Assembly (NCBI GenBank): GCA_964613215.1
Contig: CAZTHK010000006.1
Span: 87,164-151,163, forward strand
Direction: 5' to 3'
Source: CAZTHK01 sp964613215
GTDB taxonomy: Bacteria; Krumholzibacteriota; Krumholzibacteriia; Krumholzibacteriales; CAZTHK01
Length of the DNA: 64,000 nt
Every line of letters starts with the position of its first letter. Position 1 is the first letter of the stretch. The notes beneath the pieces were generated by a model, which was not told the origin of the DNA, did no database searches, and saw only the letters and a program-made list of their open reading frames with translations. Below, piece after piece: positions 47,408 to 55,728 of the stretch. The position numbers and the translations under genes are program-made.

Positions 47408-49195
47408 TTAATTAAGATTGATCATACCACCTTTCACATTAACCTGGGCACTGCCCTTTATATCATTATTCGCGCCGGCCTCCGACTTGATATTGGCTTT
47501 GGCCTTTACCTCGATATTGGCTCCCTCCAGCTTTATGTCCGAGCCGGCCTTCATGGTAATTCCCTTATCTGCTTCCACATTCAGGTTGGTTCCGGTCACT
47601 GAAATATCACCCTGGGTGGATATGGATATGGAGGGACCGGAGAGATCCATAACTATCTGATTCTTCCCATCCTTCTGGGAGATAACCAGCTGTTCATTCC
47701 CATCCCTGTCGTTGAATAGTATCTTGTTGCCGCTCCGGGTCATAAACATCTTAACATCATTCTCGCCGGAGATGGCCTCCTTCATAGGCGCATTTTCCTT
47801 GTTGTAGAGGCACCCCAGCACCACCGGATAATTACTGTCCCCGTGTTCGAAGCCTATCAACACTTCATCATCCAGCTCGGGCAGACAATACCAGCCCCGG
47901 TCCTTTCCGGCATGCGGAACCGCCACCCTCACCCATACAGTCTGCTCCGAATCCAGCCAGGGATAACTCACCTTTATTCTCCCCATCTCCTCCGGATCAT
48001 TCAGGTCCACCACCCTGGCCAGCTGCAGCCCGCTTACCTTCTTCTCCTTGATCTCCCTGACCGCATCACTGCTGGCAACGGTGGTAATGGGCTTCTCCTC
48101 AACCTCCAGGTCCTTCTCCACCCTCCTCCCGGCGGGATAGGCGATATCCAGGGGGGAACAGATGAATATGTTGTGATACTTGCCGCTGTCATCGAATATA
48201 TGCCTGACTCCCTTGATCCAGTATTGACCGTCCAGAGCCATCATTCCACTGATTTCAGCGGCAGCTCCTACAACAATACCAGGCACTATGGACTGCCCGG
48301 TACACCGGATCATGGAACCCATGGCCCGCCCCCTCTCATTTTCAAGTCTCTTGTCCAGGGCCTGGGCATCCTCCACCTCTTTGGGAGAAGATGAAATACT
48401 GGAATCCTTGAATATCTTCCGGGAAGCTTCGGGGGAAATCCTGGATATATCAGACAGGGAAGCCTGCTGGGAGATGGATTTGCTGTCCTGGGAATAGGTC
48501 TTCTTCTGCTGGTAATTATATACTTCCGATTTAAACTCTACCGGAGCGGTTCCCAGATCTATCTTGAAAACACCCAGATTCTCACGCCAATTAAGATTAA
48601 CCGGATCGAAGTTTCCGGCCGAGGTCAGGTTGAAATTCTTCCCGTTGTAGTAGGCGAACTTGCCCGAACTGCCGGCCAGCCGCATGATATAATCATAGTC
48701 GGTTTCCCGGTACTGAGTGTTGAACTTAAGGTTCCCCCCGGTCGACTCGATATTACCTACCGTGATGGGATATTTACTCACCAGTGATGAGACGATATCC
48801 CCCACCGTAGTATCGTAATAATGTGCATCCCTGGCTATCCCATCCATGGCTATGGTGGGCGAGGCAGCTTGCAGCAGCACTACATTGAGCCCGTCGATAC
48901 TGTTTTCCAGCTGAACATCGGTCACCACTCCTATGAACTCCAGCTCTGATTTCTCCTCCACCAACCCCCCGGTGGCCTTCAGGTTGAGAGAAAGGCTGCT
49001 GCCCAGGAATTTGGTATAATCTCCCGGATCGGTAAAATCCTTTTCAGCATCCTTCCTGCCTACCTGCTGTATACGGATGGTAAGCTGATGATGATTGTCG
49101 ATGAACTGATCCAGCTGGATTCCGGAGATGTTGAACTTTATCTCCTTATTATCGATCCGGACTACACATTCGGCCGGTGTCTCCAGTACTGCCAT
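47408..49195 (-). CDS. vgrG: T6SS spike protein VgrG (TssI)
   Basis: A 595-residue protein. The gp27-like base (about 1-370) is followed by a gp5-like OB fold with the conserved PEEMGRIKVSYPWLDSEQTVWVRV segment and the EVLIGFEHGDSNYPVVLG motif, then a triple-stranded beta-helix with regular repeats (KGITMKAGSDIKLEGANIEVKAK) ending without any extra effector domain. It should trimerise and be capped by a PAAR protein such as the one at 61960-63111. GGGGAGGTG stands just before the ATG. Confidence 0.94.
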   Translation of the reverse strand: MAVLETPAECVVRIDNKEIKFNISGIQLDQFIDNHHQLTIRIQQVGRKDAEKDFTDPGDYTKFLGSSLSLNLKATGGLVEEKSELEFIGVVTDVQLENSIDGLNVVLLQAASPTIAMDGIARDAHYYDTTVGDIVSSLVSKYPITVGNIESTGGNLKFNTQYRETDYDYIMRLAGSSGKFAYYNGKNFNLTSAGNFDPVNLNWRENLGVFKIDLGTAPVEFKSEVYNYQQKKTYSQDSKSISQQASLSDISRISPEASRKIFKDSSISSSPKEVEDAQALDKRLENERGRAMGSMIRCTGQSIVPGIVVGAAAEISGMMALDGQYWIKGVRHIFDDSGKYHNIFICSPLDIAYPAGRRVEKDLEVEEKPITTVASSDAVREIKEKKVSGLQLARVVDLNDPEEMGRIKVSYPWLDSEQTVWVRVAVPHAGKDRGWYCLPELDDEVLIGFEHGDSNYPVVLGCLYNKENAPMKEAISGENDVKMFMTRSGNKILFNDRDGNEQLVISQKDGKNQIVMDLSGPSISISTQGDISVTGTNLNVEADKGITMKAGSDIKLEGANIEVKAKANIKSEAGANNDIKGSAQVNVKGGMINLN

Positions 49196-49214
49196 ATTTC
49201 ACCTCCCCTACAAA

Positions 49215-49263
49215 TTCCGCCAGGTCCGATTTTCATGGTGGCTGAATTTCAGACCTGACGGAA
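49215..49263 (-). promoter_or_regulatory. long hairpin between hcp and vgrG
   Basis: On the minus strand, TTCCGTCAGGTC (49263-49252) pairs with GACCTGGCGGAA (49226-49215): a 12-bp stem with one G-U pair and a 25-nt loop. No T-run follows, so it is more likely a message-stabilising hairpin or attenuator than a full terminator. Confidence 0.6.
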
Positions 49264-49315
49264 GGTTAATTGTTCCCTGCTTAACCTGACTCAACCCCGT
49301 TAAAGGCAGTCGCTG

Positions 49316-49717
49316 CTATTCCCAGAGGTTGTCGATCTGAGCATCCCCTATGGTCAGCAGCTTGCATGAGATTTCGAAATATTCCCACATCTGTTCATCG
49401 GGGCGTTCCTTGGTGTGGGGGACATGCTCTTCATACTTGGTGATAAACCCGCTTTCCCAGGTTAGATCCTTCATCATCTTGTTGTCCGGAGTCATGAAAG
49501 TCACTTTGCCCTTCTTCCAATTCGGCTCCGATGAATCCATGGCCCAGCGTGCGATATCGGTGCTTCCCTCCGACTCCCTCTTGATTTTTATCAATCCACC
49601 ATGAGCTCTGTCGGAGGGCCGTCCAGTCTCATCCTTGGCGGTGTAGAGTTCGTATGAAACCTCGTATACGTTCTTATACACCACCCCGTCAATTTCCAGG
49701 GTAGGTCTTCTGGCCAT
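49316..49717 (-). CDS. hcp: T6SS tube protein Hcp (TssD)
   Basis: A 133-residue protein with the Hcp-like beta-barrel: the opening TLEIDGVVYKNVYEVSYELYTAKDETGRP, the central HGGLIKIKRESEG, and KKGKVTFMTPD. This style of opening resembles TssD of the Bacteroidota T6SS type iii rather than the classical proteobacterial Hcp. It polymerises into the expelled inner tube. AAAGGAGAAAT precedes the ATG. It follows tssC by 42 nt and is followed by a hairpin, which would allow it to be made in excess over vgrG. Confidence 0.88.
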   Translation of the reverse strand: MARRPTLEIDGVVYKNVYEVSYELYTAKDETGRPSDRAHGGLIKIKRESEGSTDIARWAMDSSEPNWKKGKVTFMTPDNKMMKDLTWESGFITKYEEHVPHTKERPDEQMWEYFEISCKLLTIGDAQIDNLWE

Positions 49718-49759
49718 TTCTATTTCTCCTTTCTTTTACCTGTACCCGGGTCCAGCTTA

Positions 49760-51187
49760 CTACTTGTCCTTTACATTGGTGTGGTCATCCTCGTTCCAGG
49801 CCTCAAACTCGATGTTGAAACTCCTGGCGGGATACTTGGGATTAAGAGCTACCTTTATATCCACCTCCTGCTTTTTGCGCATCTCCTCATCGGCGAATAT
49901 CTCCACCTTGTAATCCTCCAGGATGCTGTCATCTCCCGAGATGGCCTTCATGAATTCATCGATATCCCGCCTGAGGGTATCTATAAATTTCTGGTCTATC
50001 ACCGAGAAGGTCTGCTTGTTGAGGTAGTTGCGAAGAGTCTTGTATACATAATCGTAGGTTCTGCGGATGGAATAGACATTGAAGGTTTCCTTGGTGGAGA
50101 GGGTGGATGAACCCATGGCCACCACCGACCCCTCGAAGTTCACCATGGTGTTGATTCCCTTCTCGCTTATCTTGCTGGCATCCACCTGGTTGGCCCTGAA
50201 GCGGATGTACTTCGAATCGGCAATCTTGCCGTACTTGAATCCGGCCGAAGGCTGTTGCATGCCGGCGTTGACATCCCCCTGGTAGATCTTGCCGGCCACC
50301 GCCGCCGCCGGGGACACCCATATGTCCTCATCCTCGTACTGATTGCCCTCCCTGGCCATAATGTAGTTGGTGAAAAGGGAGACATACTGTTTGAAGTCAT
50401 CTATACCGGTGATGCTCTCATAGGCCGGATCCTCCAGCATATCCATCACCTCTTCGAACTCTTCCAGGTTGGGCAGGTCGGTCATTACGTGGAGCTTGTT
50501 GGGTTTTCCCAGTTGACGGGCGATGGTGTCGATGTTCTCCACCGATCCGGCCCATCCGGGCATCACCGCCAGGGAAAAGCAATCCTTTATGGACCATTCC
50601 CGGTAGAGGTCAGATACCGCTTTGGCCAGCTGTTCGAACTTCTCCTTGTCATCCGGGTCCATCAACTCCTCCGCACTGACATTGGCAAACCAGGCGTTAA
50701 CCTTTTCGTCCGGTTCCAGCTGGGCATTGGCAAAGAACTTATCTATGGTGCGGTAGGTCTCTTCGATATCCCTGCTGCCCCGGTGCACCCGTTTCATGTT
50801 CTTTTCCAGATTGGCCTCCAGCCTGGTCATGGTTTCGTTGATACTCTTGCGGATGGCATCAGGATCGTTAGATTCCGCCAATGCCTCCACCCACAATCTT
50901 AACCGGTCCGCCAGGAGTTTCCTCTGTTTGGCAAAGCTGTCCTTGGTGAGGAATTCCTTCCTCTGGAAATCCTTCTTGGGGTCGAGCCATTCCACCCCCC
51001 TGACCAGGTCGCCGTCAACGGTCTTGAAGGAAGGAAGCAGCTTGGCAAGGTCCTTGAATTTGCCGAATTTTTCATCTAAAAGCTCGGCGAATTCCTCATC
51101 CGAGATCACTTCCCCGGCGGGAGCGGCAGGCTTAGCCTCCGCTGTCTTCTCTTCCTGGGGCTGCATTTCTTTTTCTTCTTCATCCAT
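49760..51187 (-). CDS. tssC: T6SS sheath large subunit TssC
   Basis: A 475-residue protein, normal for TssC. After an acidic, Lys/Glu-rich start of about 30 residues it has the sheath fold: LLPSFKTVDGDLVRGVEWLDPKKDF, SLAVMPGWAG, WVSPAAAVAGKIYQGDVNAG, and a C-terminal segment typical of TssC (LNPKYPARSFNIEF). It pairs with TssB in the contractile sheath. GAGGTGATATA precedes the ATG and it starts 17 nt after tssB. Confidence 0.92.
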   Translation of the reverse strand: MDEEEKEMQPQEEKTAEAKPAAPAGEVISDEEFAELLDEKFGKFKDLAKLLPSFKTVDGDLVRGVEWLDPKKDFQRKEFLTKDSFAKQRKLLADRLRLWVEALAESNDPDAIRKSINETMTRLEANLEKNMKRVHRGSRDIEETYRTIDKFFANAQLEPDEKVNAWFANVSAEELMDPDDKEKFEQLAKAVSDLYREWSIKDCFSLAVMPGWAGSVENIDTIARQLGKPNKLHVMTDLPNLEEFEEVMDMLEDPAYESITGIDDFKQYVSLFTNYIMAREGNQYEDEDIWVSPAAAVAGKIYQGDVNAGMQQPSAGFKYGKIADSKYIRFRANQVDASKISEKGINTMVNFEGSVVAMGSSTLSTKETFNVYSIRRTYDYVYKTLRNYLNKQTFSVIDQKFIDTLRRDIDEFMKAISGDDSILEDYKVEIFADEEMRKKQEVDIKVALNPKYPARSFNIEFEAWNEDDHTNVKDK

Positions 51188-51204
51188 TTATATCACCTCG
51201 CTTT

Positions 51205-51645
51205 TTATTCGGACAGTAAATCTATATAGTAATTCATCGCCTTAACAAGTGCTTCCCTCTTGTCCTCGTCGGCAAGTACCTTCTTAAGGGCATTATTCTT
51301 CTTCAGCTGCTTGTCCAGATCGGCCAGCATCTCTTTCCGGTAATAAACTTCAGCAAGGTACTCGTTTTTCTCGATAAGTTCCTTGGAGGTAAAATCCTTC
51401 ATCTTCTCTATCTTGAAGTTGGCATTTACCGGCTCTCCTTCGGTGCTTTCAAGCTCGCACTCGAAAGAGGGACGGAACTTTTCGAAAACTTCCTTCAGGT
51501 TGCTACAACGTACCGGATCCGGCTGGGCATCCTCGTCGTTGTTGAGTTTGGCCATGTAGAGAAGCTTGTTGGATGGGAGAAGTTCCACCGGAATGGAATC
51601 ATCCCTCTTCTCCCGTTCCGAAGCTCCCAGTGAAAATTTTGCCAT
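51205..51645 (-). CDS. tssB: T6SS sheath small subunit TssB
   Basis: A 146-residue protein with the usual TssB pattern: an early strand with DSIPVELLPSNKLLYM, a middle with NLKEVFEKFRPSFECEL, then a helix-rich C-terminus (YRKEMLADLDKQLKKNNALKKVL). It forms heterodimers with TssC that build the sheath. AAAAAAGGAGG lies at good spacing before the ATG, the strongest site in the operon, and it follows clpV by 27 nt. Confidence 0.92.
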   Translation of the reverse strand: MAKFSLGASEREKRDDSIPVELLPSNKLLYMAKLNNDEDAQPDPVRCSNLKEVFEKFRPSFECELESTEGEPVNANFKIEKMKDFTSKELIEKNEYLAEVYYRKEMLADLDKQLKKNNALKKVLADEDKREALVKAMNYYIDLLSE

Positions 51646-51672
51646 TGATTCCTCCTTTTTTACACTTCTCCG

Positions 51673-54195
51673 TTAACTACTTTCTAACACAGAAAATACA
51701 TAGTCGTCATCCTTCACATCGATCTGCACCTTGTCTCCCGGTTTCACATTTCCGGTAATTATATCCACCGAAAGTTTGTTGATAATCTGTTTCTCTATGA
51801 TCCTCTGTATGGGCCTGGCTCCCAGTTCGGGGGTGTATCCCTCCCTGGCCAGCTTGCCGGCAGCTTCCTCCGACAGCGAGGCATCAATGTTCAGATCCTC
51901 CAGAAGGGACAGCAACTGCCTGAATTCAAGAGTAACTATCTTGCGAACCTGTTCCTGGGAGAAGGAATGGTAGATTACGATCTCATTCAACCGGTTCAGC
52001 AGCTCCGGCCTGAACTTGCTGAACAGGAAATTTCTGACCTCCTCCATATCCATCTCCTCCCCCGCCCTGTCGGCCTCCAGGATTCTATCAGCCCCGTAGT
52101 TGGAAGTCAATACCACTATGGTATTGGAAAAATCGACCGTTCTTCCCTGCCCGTCGGTCAATCTTCCGTCATCCATAAGCTGGAGCAGTATATTGAACAC
52201 ATCCGGATGAGCCTTCTCCACCTCATCCATCAGAACTATAGAGAAGGGCTTCTTGCGAACCGCTTCGGTCAGAACTCCACCCGATTCATATCCCACATAT
52301 CCGGGGGGCGCTCCTATCAGCTTGGCCACCGAATGGGTCTCCATGAACTCGGACATGTCGATCCTTACTATAGCGTCCTTATCGTCGAAGAGAAAATCGG
52401 CCAGCAGCTTGGGCAGGTATGTCTTCCCCGTGCCGGTGGGGCCCAGGAATAGAAATGAACCCACCGGACGGTAGGGCAGTTTCAACCCCGCCCTGGACTT
52501 CCTGATGGCATTGCAGACCACCTTCACCGCCTCATCCTGGCCGATGATCTGTTTGGACAGGTAGTCCTCCATATTGAGCAGGCGGTCCTTCTCGGCGGTC
52601 ATCATCCGGGAGACCGGAATCCCGGTGCGGCGGGCTATCACCGCTCCGATATCGCTGTCGTAGACCCTGGCCTCCAGCCCCTCCACCACATCTTTCAGCT
52701 GTTCGAACAGCTCCTTCTTGCCGGAGATAAGCTGCTCGAGATCCTCGCTCTTTACCTTTTCGAATTCCAGGCTGCTCTCAAACTCACGGTCCAGCCGGTG
52801 TCCCCAGAACTTCTGCAGGGTATCCAGATCCTTGATCAGTATGTTGTAGGCATCCTCCAGCTGATCGGTCTTCTTCTCCAGATATTCCTTCACCTTTTTG
52901 AACTGTTCCTCCAGCGCCTCTATCTTTTCTGTGGCCATCTCCTTCTTGACCGAGAATTCAGATCCCGCTTCGTCTATCACATCCAGCGCTACATCGGGAA
53001 GATTCCTCTCGGAAAGGTACCTCTGGGAAAGCTTGACCGAAGCCGCCCTGGCTTCACCGGTATAGACAACATTATGGTGCTCCTGATACTTGTCCGCCAC
53101 CCCATCCACAATCAGGGCTGCCTCATCGAAGTCGGGTTCATCTATGGAGACCTTCTCAAAGCGCCTGACCAGGGCCTTGTCCTTCTCCAGATACTTGGTG
53201 TATTCCTCTTCGGTGGTGGCTCCTATCAGCCTCAGCTGTCCCCTGGCCAGAGCCGGTTTGAGCAGATTTGCCGCATCCATTCCGCCACCCGACCCGGCAC
53301 CGCATATGGTATGAATTTCGTCTATGAAAAGAATAATGGTACCGGCTGACTTAACCACCTCGCCGATCAGGGATTTGAACCGCTCTTCGAACTCCCCCTT
53401 GTACTTTGCACCGGCTATGATTGCTCCCATATCCACCTCCATCACCTTTACCCCCCGCAGCGTTTTTGGCACCCTCTCCTCCACCACCGCCCGGGCAAAT
53501 CCCTCCACTATGGCGGATTTGCCAACCCCTGCGCCGCCGGTCAATACCGGGGAGTTCTTCCTCCGGCGCAACAGTATCTGAATGGTCTGCTGAAGCTCAT
53601 TCTCCCTCCCTATCATGGGATCGAACTGTCCACCCGCTGCCATACCGGTCATATCGGTGGTATAACGCAGTGTCCCCGACACCTTCCCCGGCTTTGTCTC
53701 TCCACCCTCTCCCTCCTTCTTTCCCCCCTCCTCTCCGGAAACGGTAAGTTCCTCCAGAGCCTTATTCTCTGCTATGGCCCGGTATATATCCTCCTTGGTG
53801 AACTCCATCTTGTCCCTGACGTAACCGGACAGGGCGGAACGGGGATCGAATATGGCAATAAATATATGCTCCGGTTCCACCAGGGGATCATAAAGCCTGG
53901 CCTTCTCGTCCAGAGCATTGTTCAGAACCGTCTGAACAGCCGGGGATATGGGAACCTTCTCGCGCCCGGTGGTCTTGGCGGGCTGATCCTTCAGATATAT
54001 TTCCACCATCGATTCCACGAAGGAGGCGGATTTCTCCAGCTGATTCAGTATGGATTCAACCTCTGAACTCTCCTGGCGGACCACCGCCATCAGCAGATGC
54101 TCCACATCTATCTCGGCATGTTTGAAACTCGCCGCTATCTCCCGGGCATTCTTCAGTGCCGCACGGGCATCGTAAGAGTAACTCGCTATATCCAT
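51673..54195 (-). CDS. clpV: T6SS sheath-recycling ATPase ClpV (TssH)
   Basis: An 840-residue ClpB/ClpV-type AAA+ ATPase: N-terminal Clp_N repeats (about 1-150), first AAA module with Walker A GGAGVGKS (220-227) and Walker B IILFIDEIH, a shortened coiled-coil middle domain (about 420-500), second AAA module with Walker A GPTGTGKT (585-592) and IVLMDEVEKAHPDVF. Placement directly upstream of tssB and the T6SS operon supports ClpV rather than ClpB. It unfolds contracted sheath for reuse. First gene of the operon, about 75 nt downstream of a promoter with a perfect -35. Confidence 0.9.
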   Translation of the reverse strand: MDIASYSYDARAALKNAREIAASFKHAEIDVEHLLMAVVRQESSEVESILNQLEKSASFVESMVEIYLKDQPAKTTGREKVPISPAVQTVLNNALDEKARLYDPLVEPEHIFIAIFDPRSALSGYVRDKMEFTKEDIYRAIAENKALEELTVSGEEGGKKEGEGGETKPGKVSGTLRYTTDMTGMAAGGQFDPMIGRENELQQTIQILLRRRKNSPVLTGGAGVGKSAIVEGFARAVVEERVPKTLRGVKVMEVDMGAIIAGAKYKGEFEERFKSLIGEVVKSAGTIILFIDEIHTICGAGSGGGMDAANLLKPALARGQLRLIGATTEEEYTKYLEKDKALVRRFEKVSIDEPDFDEAALIVDGVADKYQEHHNVVYTGEARAASVKLSQRYLSERNLPDVALDVIDEAGSEFSVKKEMATEKIEALEEQFKKVKEYLEKKTDQLEDAYNILIKDLDTLQKFWGHRLDREFESSLEFEKVKSEDLEQLISGKKELFEQLKDVVEGLEARVYDSDIGAVIARRTGIPVSRMMTAEKDRLLNMEDYLSKQIIGQDEAVKVVCNAIRKSRAGLKLPYRPVGSFLFLGPTGTGKTYLPKLLADFLFDDKDAIVRIDMSEFMETHSVAKLIGAPPGYVGYESGGVLTEAVRKKPFSIVLMDEVEKAHPDVFNILLQLMDDGRLTDGQGRTVDFSNTIVVLTSNYGADRILEADRAGEEMDMEEVRNFLFSKFRPELLNRLNEIVIYHSFSQEQVRKIVTLEFRQLLSLLEDLNIDASLSEEAAGKLAREGYTPELGARPIQRIIEKQIINKLSVDIITGNVKPGDKVQIDVKDDDYVFSVLESS

Positions 54196-54272
54196 AGACC
54201 TGGATTGCCCCTTGTTAATTGAAAAGTCAGTTGTATTACAGGATGGTAATATTCACCAGCCTCATTCCCGAG

Positions 54273-54299
54273 ATTATTTTGCATCTCAAGAAATGTCAA
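54273..54299 (-). promoter_or_regulatory. sigma-70-type promoter of the T6SS structural operon
   Basis: Minus strand: perfect TTGACA (54299-54294), then AATAAT (54278-54273) after 15 bp. The spacing is two short of ideal; TAATCT at 17 bp (54276-54271) is the alternative. It lies about 75 nt before the clpV ATG. Confidence 0.55.
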
Positions 54300-54564
54300 G
54301 AGTTAAAATCGAATGGAGTTTCCCCGATTTTCGAAGAAAATACACATAAACACCACTTCCTCATACCAATTATTAGCAACTGATTGATGGAAATGAGATT
54401 AATCAATTACTGACCTGATTTTTGGGGAAAGTCCCGTTAAAATCACCCGGAGGCTTCCCGATATTTTCTCTATCCGTATGATTCCGGTGCCCGGTGTTCC
54501 TGAGCCCTCACCTCCGGTGCTGCCGGGGCGGATCATTTCCCTGAATGACTGCCGCCCGGAGATA
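54300..54564. other. intergenic region between the cargo and structural T6SS operons
   Basis: The spacer from the cargo operon's last stop to the clpV promoter. No clear terminator with a T-run is seen, so some read-through from the cargo operon into clpV is possible. No gene or repeat recognised. Confidence 0.35.
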
Positions 54565-55728
54565 CTATGAGCCCGGGAAACTGTCTGAGTTGCGGTAGGT
54601 TACGCTGTCTGCGCGAACCTCCAGATCATCGGCATAGTCGATATCTTCCAGTTTCAGGTTCTCGAAAGTAGCGCCGGTGATATAAAGAAATGCCTCTATC
54701 CTGCATTTTCTGATCTGCATGCCGGTTATGACCGCCTCGGTAAGATTGAACCCATGCAGCCGGCTGTCTGTTATTTTATTTACTCCCATATACTCCGATT
54801 CGGCTCCATCCAGGTATTCTACCTGCGAATCCGATATGTTCATATTCTCCATCATGGACTTATAGAACATCGGTTCCGATATCAAACTGCACCCGGAGAT
54901 GGCAAGCCCCCTGCACTCCACCTCGGAAAGGCTCAGATAATTGAACTCGCCGCAGTCTCTCAGCTCCAGGTTCTCTATGGTGGAGTTGCTGAAGGATATG
55001 CCCTGGCTTCCGCATTCGACCAGGATCAACTCTCTGGAGGTTACATCGTCGAAGCTGCAGTGATCCACATTCAGGCTGTTCATCTCCACATTATCGAGCT
55101 GGCTGCCGGAGAAGGAACACTCCTCCAGCTTCCCCCCCCGAAAAAGGGTGTTCCTGAAAAAGGCGGAGTGAAATGAGCTGTTGTGCAGATGGCAATCCTC
55201 GAAACGGGCCGACTGGAATCTGGCTGCTTCAAAGAATCCTGTCTCATCCCGGTGATTCCTGAAGGTGCAGCCCCGGAAGGTGGTGCTGTCCATCTTTGCT
55301 TCTACGGTACTACATCCGACGAATTCACAATCGGAGAACTGCGAGCCTTCCAAACGGGTCTGGCTAAGATCACATGATTCGAACCTGACCTTTTCCATCA
55401 CCGCCCCGGAGAAATCGGCATTGGTGCAGTCGGCATCCTTCAGCACGGTATTGCGGAGCTCACAGCCGGCAAGGCTGATATTCTTCAACCCCACATTTTC
55501 CCAGGTGGAATCGAACAGCTTTATCCCATCCAGGGTCTCACCGGAAAACTGAATATCCTTAAGATCCCAACCCATCATACCGTGGGTACGGTTGAACTCC
55601 TCCATATCGGAGAGGAGCTTCTTCTTTTCCTCACTCAATTCCGTTCTGCTCATACATCCAACCTCCCAGGAAAGGACTGCAGCTGTTGCCACAACCAGAC
55701 ACAGCATTCTCCTATTTATACTTATCAT
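54565..55728 (-). CDS. pentapeptide-repeat-like lipoprotein
   Basis: A 387-residue lipoprotein: the N-terminus has a hydrophobic core and a WEVGC lipobox, then about 320 residues of degenerate five-residue repeats with bulky residues at a fixed place (SLAGCELRNTVLKDADCTNADF, VRFESCDLSQTRLEGSQFSDCEF), which fold as a right-handed square beta-helix. It has many Cys. Last gene of the cargo operon, its ATG overlapping the phosphoesterase gene end by 17 nt, so translation is coupled. An outer-membrane-anchored helper or immunity protein for the enzyme upstream is possible but not shown. Confidence 0.75.
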   Translation of the reverse strand: MISINRRMLCLVVATAAVLSWEVGCMSRTELSEEKKKLLSDMEEFNRTHGMMGWDLKDIQFSGETLDGIKLFDSTWENVGLKNISLAGCELRNTVLKDADCTNADFSGAVMEKVRFESCDLSQTRLEGSQFSDCEFVGCSTVEAKMDSTTFRGCTFRNHRDETGFFEAARFQSARFEDCHLHNSSFHSAFFRNTLFRGGKLEECSFSGSQLDNVEMNSLNVDHCSFDDVTSRELILVECGSQGISFSNSTIENLELRDCGEFNYLSLSEVECRGLAISGCSLISEPMFYKSMMENMNISDSQVEYLDGAESEYMGVNKITDSRLHGFNLTEAVITGMQIRKCRIEAFLYITGATFENLKLEDIDYADDLEVRADSVTYRNSDSFPGS

